DNA of 64,000 bases from NCBI GenBank assembly GCA_932294295.1, contig OW028585.1, positions 14,788,771-14,852,770 on the forward strand. The letters are read 5' to 3'. The position numbers and the translations under genes are program-made. Source of the stretch: Alitta virens (lineage: Eukaryota; Annelida; Polychaeta; Phyllodocida; Nereididae). The stretch's first letter is position 1. Every line of letters starts with the position of its first letter. Positions 29,341 to 41,989 of the stretch are shown here, piece after piece. Below the pieces are notes generated by a model that saw nothing but the letters and a program-made list of their open reading frames with translations, made no database searches and was not told where the DNA came from.

Positions 29341-32300
29341 CATCTATTGATCTATCTTTCTATCTATCTATCTATCTAATTTACCTATCTTATCTAATCT
29401 ATCTATCTTACTATCTATCTTTCTATATTTCTTTCTACCTATCTTTCTTCCTATCTATCTATCTATTTATCTATCTAATTTATCTATCTAATCTATCTAA
29501 TTTATCTATCTATCTTTCTATCTAGATTAATATGTGTAGTGAAGTGGTCCAAAAAATGGGTTGTCTAAAATGAATTCTTCTTCCTATAATAGCAAAATCT
29601 ATTAATAATAATTATCAATACGTTAATATTATTATAAATTACTTGAAACATTGAAACACTATGTACCCTAGATACCTAAACTCACAGCCCATACTTCAAA
29701 CCCATACTTCAAGCCCATCTTTTGTCACTGCTGTTTACCCTCAGCAGGGTAATACACACCCCTTTTTGCATTTTTACTCATTCCCCTCACTATTTTTTGC
29801 TGCCCCCATACATTCATTAAACCCTGACTTCTCCTCCTCCCCCTGCCTGTATTTCTGTGATCTCTGACAGGAACGAAATTCCTTGTATCCACCAGATCTA
29901 TTTTCCAATGTTAGGGCTCCGTTTCCATGGAAACATAATCCACAATACACAGATAGCATATCAGGGACTTTCAAGCAAAATACAGTCTGGTTTTCTGGGG
30001 ATTAAGCTTTCTGTTTTATTTGTGATAGAAAGCTTAATATTATTGATTGACTTCATTGAGCTTATCTCGAGTCATTCAGCCAGTTAAATGAATGGGGGGA
30101 GGGGGGTTGTTTTTCTTTCTTATTTTTCTGTCTGTGGGGCTGGTTATATTGGATAGATTTTTGGAAAACATTATATTAGATAGCTTTTATGGCTGGTTGA
30201 TATTGCTTGGTTATTTTTGCAATCTCATATTGGATTATTTTTCGGATCATTTATATCGAATCATATTTTTGGGATCACTTCATATGAGATAGTTCGGAGT
30301 TATATATTTGATATTTCAGAATTTCATACTCGATAAGGTCATCACTCAATTTTACGTTTTTCTGGTCAGCTGGATATTAAGACTTTTCTTCGCAATTTGA
30401 CCCAGATAACATGATATGTCAGCCAGCATCAGCCAGCGTCGGTCAGCATCAGCCAGCATCGGCCAGCATCAGCCAGCGTCAGCCAGCATCAACCAGCTTC
30501 AGCCAGCATCAGTCAGCATAACCAGCGTCAGCCAGCATCGGTCGGCATCAGCCAGCATCGGCCAGCATCAGCCAGCATCGGCTAGCATCGGCCAGCATCT
30601 GCCAGCATCGACAAGCTTCGGCCAGCATGGGTCGGTATCAGCCAGCATTGGCTAGCATCGACCAGCATCAGCCAGTGTCAGTCAGCTTCAGGCCAGCATT
30701 GGCCAGCATCAGCCAGCTTCGGCCAGCATCAGCCAGCTTCGGCCAGCAACAGCCAGCGTCGGCCCGGGGGCGACATTTGTCCGACATACACCCAATCTGG
30801 CATGTTATCTCAAGATGAGCAATACATTTTCAATACCTTATATTTTTCTTAATTTATGTATTGTATTACATATAAATACAATATACTTCCATTACACAGC
30901 TTGAGAATTTTGTTATATTTGATAGTTTTGGGATCATTTCTTACGGAATGCTCTTTCTAGGATCATTTAACGAGCTCCATAATATTTGACAATTTTAGGA
31001 ATCACATACTACTGGATTCTCCTATTTTTTATTATTCATTTAGGCTCAGTCAATATTGGATAGTCTTCAGCAACACCTAATATTGGTTTCTTTTTTTGGA
31101 TCAACTAAATATTGATAAGCTCTTTGTAACTGGTTGATTAAATGTTTGCGGTCTACTCGAAATTATATTACACTGTATCGAACAAACAAACCATAACGAT
31201 CTGCCAAATAAGAAAATGCTTCATTTGAAAATTAAAAACTGATTAATTTTGATTAACCGGATAATTTATCTGCTTCCAAAAAAAAAAATCAATAAACTGA
31301 TAAATGGTTTCTGATAAATGATTTCTGATAAATAAATCATTTGACGACAAGTGACTTTTTATCTTTAACATTGCCCATTAAATACATCAATACGTTTTGT
31401 TCGAAAAGCGCAATTTTTCACTCGGAATCTCCCTTGGGCAAATTAGGCAGAAAATTAAATCTCAGTGCAATTTGAAATGACCCTGAAAATGTGGTAGGCC
31501 CACACTGTCACATGGTACAGTTTACATGCACATCACCATGGCAACAGTTATAAAATCTAAAGAAAAAAAAAAAGGTTGTAGGTTGACAATTGAATTACTA
31601 CATTTGTTACATGCGAACCCCAAAATTAAGATCACCTCATAGGAATCACTGAATTGGTCTTAATAGTGAGATGGTCTTAATAGTGAGGTGGTCTTACTAG
31701 TGGGGTGGTCTTAATAGTGAGATGGTCTTAATAGTGAGGTGGTCTTACTAGTGGGGTGGTCTTAATAGTGAGATGGTCTTAATAGTGAGGTGGTCTTACT
31801 AGTGGGGTGGTCTTAATAGTGAGATGGTCTTAATAGTGAGGTGGTCTTACTAGTGGGGTGGTCTTAATAGTGAGATGGTCTTAATAGTGAGGTGGTCTTA
31901 CTAGTGGGGTGGTCTTAATAGTGAGGTGCTCATAATAGTGGATTTTCACTGAAGGTTCTCAATACTTCCACCAGGTGGTTACAACAGAATACTGCAATTC
32001 TATTGGCTGAAAAAGTTCCGTCCTTGACTGTGATTGGCTGAAGCAAAGTGCATCCTAGCAGCAGTAGTTTAAGTGCATTCTATTGCATATTTGACATCTT
32101 ATCGTTCAATTGATTTCTGTTATTTCCCAGAGCAAATTATATTAATGGAATCAGTTAGCTATAACGGTTATGTCTGAAAAGCAAAATGTGTAATAAGAGG
32201 AGAGGAAAGACTTATGTCTTGCAGAACTCAGGGCTGCTCTGCTCAATGAAAAGTCTATATTCTCGTGATATTCTAAATATTGTCTTCAGGGGTCAGATCA

Positions 32301-34400
32301 TTAAATAAATAATGGTTCTATTTCACCACATTATTCATACAGTATGTGTACTTTTCAAATATTCATAAATGACAGCACAATGTCATCACATTTCCTGTAT
32401 ATATTTGGCAAACTTGTCTAAAGTGGTCTTATTAGAGGGTGGTCTTTATTGTGTCTGCTATTACCACAAGAAACCACTGTAGCCTGAGAAGATGGGACAG
32501 GGGCTTAGCATTAGCAGCAGCTATGGCCCTTCATGAGCTACATCCCAGCTGGATGTCGTTCGGATGAGACGTTAAATAAAATTGGAGGTGCCTTGTACTC
32601 AGTGCCTATGCTGAGGCAAGTAAAAGACCCCACCAATAGGATAGATGCTTGAGGAAATACAATAAAATACAAGTACCATACAAACAGTGTACATAAGACA
32701 ACTTGGCTACCCAGCCTCAATGTCAAAACATAGACAGACAACCAGACAGAAGATGTATCACACAGACAGACAGTCACAAAGACAGACAAATGGTCTCTTA
32801 TTAATAATAGAATACTAAAAGAGATCTTGGCTCCAGCAACCACAACTCCACAAAAAGGAAAAAAACTGTTCTTCACAAATGATGGATGAAGGTTGGATCA
32901 TTTGCACCAGCATTTTTTTCTCTCTCATCCCTCAGATGATTTTTTTTTTTTTTTTTTTTTTTTTTGGGGGGGGGGGGGGGGGGTGGGGGGGGGGTTAATT
33001 CCCCACTCTGACAAATTTCTATTTTACCTTCTGGCAATTGTATGAGACACGCATGCACCCAGATTACAGACTACATACAGAGCATGGAGAATAAATCTAA
33101 GCAACACTGACTTCCATTTCGATGACATGTTAAATCGGTGGTGTCTTGTACTCTATGCCAGGGTGAGTAAAAGACCCCACCCATGGGGTAAAATGTGTAC
33201 ATATGGTGTGGACTCCAAGCAGCCTAATCATCTCATCAGTATGTCTGCCTCTGGCAGCTGGTCACTTAAACTGACTAAGCTTCAGAACCAGTAGCGTTGA
33301 GACAATAAAGTCATGGAGCTAATATATGTATACATAAAATACATTACTACTAAAAAAAATCCCAATACACATTAATAAATCACTTCATTAATTAAAATCT
33401 CATTCCACAACAATCCATATTAGGGCTCCACTGTCTGTCAAAATTACTTTTTCCTAAAACCTCCATCAAATGATTGAACATCACCTTATTTGATCAAGGC
33501 ACACTAAATATGTGTAAGCTAATAAATCTATCAAGTGTTAATTACAAAAAATAAATGATACATTGAATGAAATCAAGACCAAAACATTGGAAATCACCCA
33601 TTGTTGAGTATTGTTACATCATCACTAGGTTTGTTTACATATTGGATTTTGATGGCATGGAAACTTAAATACTAGGTGAAGTTTATTTATTTTATAGAGA
33701 GATATTGAACCCAGCAAGTCTCTGGATGGTAGGTAATCAGTATTAAGAAGACAATGGAGTGAATGTAATAGATTTTGGCCACTGTCATATTGAGTGACAA
33801 TCCAGCTTTAAATCGACACACATCTTAATATATCATATATCCAATTATCATATACGATTATTCATCAAAAAATCTAATATCTCCTGCATTACAATTAGCA
33901 CTCTACACTCTGCAATCGATATAAAATACAACCCAACAGATAACATAGATAACATAGATAAGGCTGGCCAGACAACGGATCCTTGGCTAACACCCCAGCA
34001 ACATGGAAAACATTAGTTGGGTGTTTATGCCACACTTTGCAGGTAAGCAGTGGTGAGCCCCCAACTCTGACTACGTGGCTTGTTCTTTGTCTTCCCGTGT
34101 AGTTTATTACCACTTAGAATTACCCCAATATTACCACTTGGAATTTTACCTCTTCTTTCAACTTAGTAACTTACTCTATAATGTAGACGTACGTCCATCC
34201 TTTTTTTGTGATAGATAGATAGATGGATAGGTAGATAGATGGATAGGTAGATAGATATATAGATAGATAGATAGATAGATCGATAGATAGATAAATAAAT
34301 AGAAAGATAGATAAATATATAGATAAATAGAAAGATAGATAGATAGATAGATAGACAGATAGATAGATCGATAGATAGATAGATGGATAGATAGATAGAC

Positions 34401-34471
<71 letters not shown>

Positions 34472-34484
34472 CAGATAGATAGAC

Positions 34485-34520
<36 letters not shown>

Positions 34521-37500
34521 GGACAGATAGATAGATAGATAGACAGAAAGATACATAGATAGATTGATAGATAAATAGACTAGCAGCCTCAACTAACAGC
34601 CTCAACTTTAATATATATATAAAAATTAATAATAACCCGATATATAACCTCAATCAAGCTTCAGTCTTTCTCAAGTCATCTCAACTATCAGCAGAAAAAG
34701 TATTTATACGTCGTAACAATTAGATGTGTATCCTTATAATTAATTATACTCTGATTACACAGAAAAATTTAGCACATTTCAGTATTAAATGTCTACAACA
34801 TATAAATCTCACAAAAAGCCAAATCGTTCATCGCAAACTTACTTGAAGCAGGCTAACATGGTAGTCGAAGTTTCTTTCCGTTCGATGACCGGTCATTAAT
34901 ACAGAAGTCGTCGAATCGTTAGCCAAGGAGACGGATAATCCATTAATCCCCATTAGTAATTCACTAATCATCCATTAATCCACGAATGTCAATCAATTAA
35001 TCCATACACCAGCCAGGTATTGAATTAAAAATCACTGTTGTGTGTTGACATGGATATGCATGGATCATTAAGCATTTGACAGAGCTCAAATTTTGTTGAT
35101 ATTACTTTTTATTAAGGTCATAATTTCATCACTAACAGTGATGTATCATGTTTTAACATGTAAATATCATTATAATTAATGTACTAACATGTTTACATGA
35201 TGGATATTTATCCACATCGAATGTTTGGTTGATTCTAATTCATATCTTGACACATTAGACTGAGTATCAATGTCAAAAGTTAAATTTTTGACACGTATGC
35301 TGCAAATATAGTTCATATCTGACGTGCTGTCATTATCTCAAAAATATAAAGTTTGTTTCATAACCATCAGTGTCATGATTAAAAATCCATCCATTTTTTT
35401 TCGTTAAATCATCCACAAAGTTCTCTTTAATCTGATATTAAAATCATACTAGATTAACTAAAACCAACATCCTACTAAATGTCATTATTTTTTATGGGTT
35501 AACTTCCTCGAGGTATCATTCAGATATAAAACTATCAAATTTGATCAAATATTAATAATTCCCATGTCGACAAAACATGGCATTACCAGCATGTTTCGGA
35601 TATCAGTATAATTTCCTGATAATGTATCGTCACTTTTTGTCCTTTATCTAAAATATTGTCTGTTCATATCAAGTGTTATATTTCATGACCTTCCTGTACT
35701 TAATAAGTATGACATGACTAATAATAGACCATGTAAATCATTTCCTATTTACAACCATAATATCCTTATACAGTTGTATGTTTATAAAGTGTATCTTGTA
35801 TTCGCTGGGAATGCATGTAAATATCAATCCATTTGTCAAACTATTGCCATAATTATGATAATATATGCTTTGATATTGTTATTATATCATAGTCATCAAA
35901 TATATTATTGAATTATAGTATTATAAGTGTCTTGATAGTGTAACTATATCATCATCATCATCATCATCATCATAATCATTTATAGTATTATAAAGTCTTT
36001 CGATTTTGTTACTATATCATAGTCATCAATTATATTATTGAATAAAAATATTATAAAGTGTTTCGATAGTGTAACTATATCATAGTCATCATTTATATTA
36101 TTGAATAAAAATATTATAAAGTGTTACTATATCATCATCATCAATGTAATAATCCTTATTATGTCATCGTATGTTGCATAAAAATATTATAAAGCGTTTC
36201 GATATTGTCACCATATCATCACGATCATCTATATTGGAATAAAATATTATAAAGTTACTCCACGATTAAGTTTCCTATTGTAAGCATTCACTCACCTGTT
36301 GATAAATATAGTAGTTTGTATATCGCACAAAACGTAAATATAATATCAATTTATGTATGCATTAAAGTTATCTGTCAGGTTATATAACATTGCATCCATG
36401 GTACACCAGTCTCCCAGACACTGTTACAGAGCAAATAACATTAATAATATAAGAGGCTGACAAAAAACGTCACCGTAGTTTCTTTACGGACATTTTGATT
36501 ATCATCGATTATCCCGAAAATAATGATTCAACCTTAATCCGCTGTATCCTAAGCCAATTTCAACAAATACTGCCTTTGATTTGAATTTAAATATAACGAT
36601 AATTTTACAAAAAATCTCATAAAATGAGTAGTTATAATAAATCCCACAAAATTCAGGATGGCATTATTAATCCGAAAAATATCATCGGTGACAAAACATC
36701 GCGTCGAGTGGACAGTTATCTGTCAAAATCTTTCACTAATCGCGGCGCAATCACATGTGTACTTCAGACTGTTAATTTAGACACAGTGAAATGTTGATAA
36801 TACAGTGGGTTAAGATAAGCAAGCGTATGAAATCACTACAAACGTATACATGATGTATATTTAACGCCATAAGATCCTTTGTAAGATTATAAAGCACATA
36901 TCCAGGGTGTCAATATAAATTAGCATCGGAGAGATGAATGCTGCTGCTAAATGTCATCCTTCGAGCAGCATCTGCATGAACTGCAGAATGACAACAAAGC
37001 CAAAATGCTGCTGCTGCAGGCTGCTGGATCCCATGCTAACTGCAGCTGATGCTACTGCTACTGCTGCTGCTGTTGTTGATACTAGGGGGGGGGGCACTCT
37101 CAATTAAATGATCAGGTCTACGATAGATTTAAATAGATGATGCAGAAATACATGTATTGCGTTCTAATAATACTTAGTTCTTCATTATTGTAATATTTTG
37201 TAATGTAATATCTATGCAGTTGCAGTAACTCGGGGGGGGGGGGGGCACACTCTTAGTTAATTAATCTAGGGTTTAGAATTTATTTCAATTCACGAGGCAG
37301 AAGCAAGTTCTATTTATAGATCTGGAACCCTAATTGCACTTTTTCTTTCTAAATTGCGTACTTAAATAGATAATTTTAATTTCATATTTTGTATTTTCTC
37401 TATTGCTGCTTCCACTGAAAGAGGGGGGGGGGCTATATAAGTGAATTAAATAGATTTATTTTGATAATGCAGAAGTGCATAAAATATCTGGTCGTAAATG

Positions 37501-40500
37501 CTTATAGTTATGCACATCCTGTTATTAACCCATGGGTGGGGTCTTTTACTTGCCCCATCTCAGACACTGAGTACAAGGCACAGCATTAGCATTAAAACGA
37601 ATATAATGTGGAGACACTATATCAAATTATATTTTCCATTCCTCGTTACAAAATTTCTTTGTTTCATTTATCAAAACTTTTATTTTGTCTCTCCGAACAA
37701 ATTCAATTAAGTACAACCAAGAAACATTCAATGAAGTAACCCCCCCCCCCCTCAATCCCCCTTTATTTAATTTACACCCTAAAAGAGAAAGAAGGGTTGA
37801 CTATGGGGTGAAAGTGAAGGTCACAGAGCATCACCTTGACTCACTCCAAACCCATTGTCCACCCCCACCTCCTACGCGCCCTCATTTGCATACCATTTGC
37901 ATAACCCAATTAGCAAAACGCTGCTAATAGCAATAATTGGCGAGGGTTACTATTCTGACCAGGTGAAGAGAAAGAAAGAAAGACAGAAAAATAGAAATAG
38001 ATAAATAAAGATCAAGTGTGAAAGATAGAACAGCTAAACAAATGAATTTATTATTGACCAATTAATCAATTATATGTATTCATTAATTCATCTATTTTAT
38101 AATGAAAGAAAGAAAAAAAGGAAGAAAGAAAGACAGAAAGAAAGAAAGAAAGATGTTAACAATTTGTCATCAATTATTGAAAAATAAAAGAAAATGAATG
38201 AATGATTCAATCAATCAACCAACCAATCAATCATTCAATAAATCAATAAATAAAGATATCAATCACAAGAAGACTTCTAGTTAAGTATATACATGTACAC
38301 TATAGGCCTGAAATTTTTAATGCAACAATTTGTTATTTCATCTGAGGCAAAATCACAGAAAATCAGTGCTCTCCATTCCGAAGCCCTTGGGCTTCATAAT
38401 GATATGCCTAGCCTTGACAAGAACCTTCTGGTCAGTTGGGCTTATCATGCAAGCATTTAATCCAACCTTGGCCTCTATGATAGTAACACATAAAGACCAT
38501 TCCCTGCCCTTGCCAGTCATAATTAATGGAATTCCCAGGCACTAATGAGTGTCATTACCCACAATGCACTTGCTGACATGGAATATTTCCTCTAGTCATG
38601 CTAGCTCTTTTCTTTTCTTTTTTTGGTTGTTGCAAATCACAACATTTTAAATCATCCACTTGATGGCCATTATCTTTTTCTACAGTTGAGGTCTGCCTGG
38701 AATCAGTAATGTCTTTAAAAAAATGCTCTTTAAATCATAAAAAAAATTGGCACTTAAATCATACTAAAAAATATAGCAATTCTTTTAATACACTACCTTA
38801 AAAAAATATAATAGTAAACATACAGTTGAGTTGAGATTAAGTTCCAATATTAAGACTAGTCGCTTGCTTTATGGACTTCTTTGCTGGTCAAAAATAACAT
38901 GACACATACAGGAATTCATTTCCTATTTTCAATTCATTTATTATCTATCTAGTGTCTATCTATATTGGGTATAGTTCCTTAAAAAATGCTTTGGGGGGGG
39001 GGGGGGGGGTAACACATTCAGCATTAAGACCACTTTGCTATTAATAAAGACCACTGAAGTGATCCCCAAGGGTGGTCTTAATAGTGGGGTTTCTACTGTA
39101 GGCCTACAGTTTACATCACCTTCACAACACTTGATTTTCAGCTTCAGTATTTTTCTGTTAATTCTTATATTTATCCATCCACTTCTTTAGTAAGGTACAA
39201 AAACCCTGCACATATGCTGTAGCTTACCCCCTAAAGGGTGAATAAGCAGGGAGCAATTAGCTACCCCTGTGGAACACCCCGTGCGATGGCACTCATCCAA
39301 CAAGGTAGCAAATTACTCCCCTGCTCCCCCAGCCCCCTGCTGCTGATGCTGCTGCTGCCACTGAACATGAGATGCTACTGGGGGGAGAGGGTCAAAGGTG
39401 AGGTTGGCAGGTAGTTTGAGCACCTGATACCCCTCCCCTTTCAAACTACAGGTAATTTGTGTTTTGTTGTATTGTACATTTTTATTGTACATGGCTAAAT
39501 GTGCCGCGTGCGTTTTCCATGAGAAGGATAAACGCATGGAAAACGCATGGTTTTTTAGCTAATTATTATGAGGTAAAAACTATGAGTTTTCCATGCGTTT
39601 ATGCAAACGCATGGAAAACGCACGTGGCACAATTGGCCATGTACATTTGGAATTGTACATTTTGTATTGCACAATTAGTTTCATAAAATACGGTCGACTC
39701 TGGCTGTCTGTAGCGACCTGTACCTTGCTGTGGTCTAAACATGCTAAAGCCAGCTGCTTCTGTCAGCTTACATCTATCACCAGATAAATATAAACCTTGG
39801 TAAATGTAAAAAATTAATCTATCATAAATATGTACTTTTAGATCCAGTTTTGAGTAGACAGCTATGACAGCTTTGTCTAGTTTCAATTTAACGGGCAGTT
39901 TTTAATTAAACTAACTTTATTGCATTGCATTGCATTGTAGTAAGTCAAAGCATATTTTACTTGTATTGTGGGCCTATTATATTTATTTAATAATTGTATT
40001 CTTTTAATTAAATGAATTGCATTATATTGTATTGCATCCATAACGAGCTACTGCTTATAACAAAAGTTTGCTGAAAAGTGACAAGTCTGGCAAAGAGACA
40101 TACATTTTAAACCAAGACAGAATCTGCAGAGGTCACATTTTGAATGAGATTTTAAATTATATTATCACTGACATTAGACCCACGACATATGAATAAAATT
40201 ATTTTTTGTAAAGCTCAACCCCAATCAATGAACAAATCAGTGTTTGTGAGTCACTCCGCTAGGTGGCATTGTCTAGTCTGCCCCCTGGCGGACTGTTTAA
40301 TCAACTGGAACTAAGACCTTCAAACGCAATTCCAGTTCTTTGTCCGTCAGACTAATTGGCAAGACTGTGGACAAAGACTAAATTGAGATTTCTGCCACAA
40401 TTTGTCTGTCTGTCAGTCCTCATCATGTACTTAATACAGACAGCTGTCAATATTCTGATTCAGGATTTTGTAACCATCATTTGTTTCAAATAATTTGTAT

Positions 40501-41942
40501 TTTACTTTTATCAAATAATTTATTTTCAGAGCTCTAAATGATAGCCAATTCCACAAAATTGCAAACCAATATACATGTACTAATAAATCCAATAATTTCA
40601 TAAATTTCTATTTACAATTAAATGACAGCCAAACAATACACCAATGCCAATCTCAGTTTCACATGAAATTCAAATTAGTATATATATAGTTTTATGGACA
40701 AACTGGATATCAGGATACATGCGTCAATGTGTCATATATGTAATTAGTTAACATCAAATATTAATCAACGAAATTTAGAAGAAAAAAAATCAAAATTATG
40801 ATTAAAACATGAGATTTGGGATACATTTCCAAAATATCCCGTCTACCTTATTTTCTACAACTCCCTCAAATAGTGCTTTCTTTGTTTATCATGTATTTTT
40901 TTTCTCTCTTTGTCTTGAAGAGCTTAGTTCATGGCCTAATTTGAGTCATTACTCTGATTCCTTCTTATGAATTCTTTCATTTCTTTTTTTCATTCAAACG
41001 CAAAATCCCTAAAAATCAATATGGGAATTCGCATGACTGCACAGCATGCACATTGCACCCCACAATGAGGCTGAACAAAAGGGATCACATAACATCACGT
41101 GACCACCACGTGGACAGACAATATGGGGTGTGGCCCTCCAAGATGAGCTTCTTCTTACCTTCCAAGAGGGTAAATAAACCGTGCCCCCAGCTCTAATTAT
41201 TTCCAGCAATTAGCGTTCGAGAATTTAAGATTATTGAACATGGAGATCGTCCAGACCCATTAATAACGAACAGAAGTTTTGTTATGACGTCAGTGTGAAA
41301 TGGAACGAATGCAAATAAATGATAATAAAGTAAGCTTTAATATATATATAGAAATGGATAACAAGTAAAGCTCTCTTTAATGAGAGACCTGTACCAGACT
41401 TGTGTGATAATAGTTGATAGTTGATATTAATAACATGTAAACATATTATTAATTTAAAAAAAAAAAGGTTACCAGTTCAATTTGACTGAAACTTTTATTT
41501 ATGAACTTTAAAAGTGGTAACCAAGGACTTTATCCAAAACTGGCTAAAACTATGGTCACTGCAGAGCTCACTTGCGTGAATTATCATGATTTTGCAATCG
41601 TCAGGATAGTAGGAATTTGGACAAAATATATTTTCTTCGTCTGACATTATTTACAAATAATTAATATATGCAGTCTTGTGTTTCATATCTTTCAAAAATA
41701 TTCAAAATTTTTTTTTTCAATTTTCACCAAGCAAACTGTTATAACATTTATGTAATGTGTTAATGTTCATATCAGCCATAGTTATATCTTGTTATTAGGT
41801 CTAGATGACAGATCTATATACAAATTGACATGAGACATCAGATTTTCTCTTAAATGGTGACACGGGACATTGCTTCCTATCAATCAATAAACCATTCAAT
41901 CATCCAATAAAAGAATCAATCAATCAATCTATCAATCTATCA

Positions 41943-41989
<47 letters not shown>

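Noticed and set aside
30416..30818. Open frames rich in SASISQ/HQPAS
   Set aside because: Decamer minisatellite; no start context, splice sites or conserved ends.
34171..34653. 160-codon open frame on the minus strand
   Set aside because: It is entirely a (TCTA)n microsatellite read as YLSI repeats; a 4-bp period free of stops opens all frames.
41009..41209. Possible minus-strand exon with GTAAGAAG donor
   Set aside because: No convincing acceptor, and it does not fit the phase of the exons at 47958 and 25817, which already join directly.
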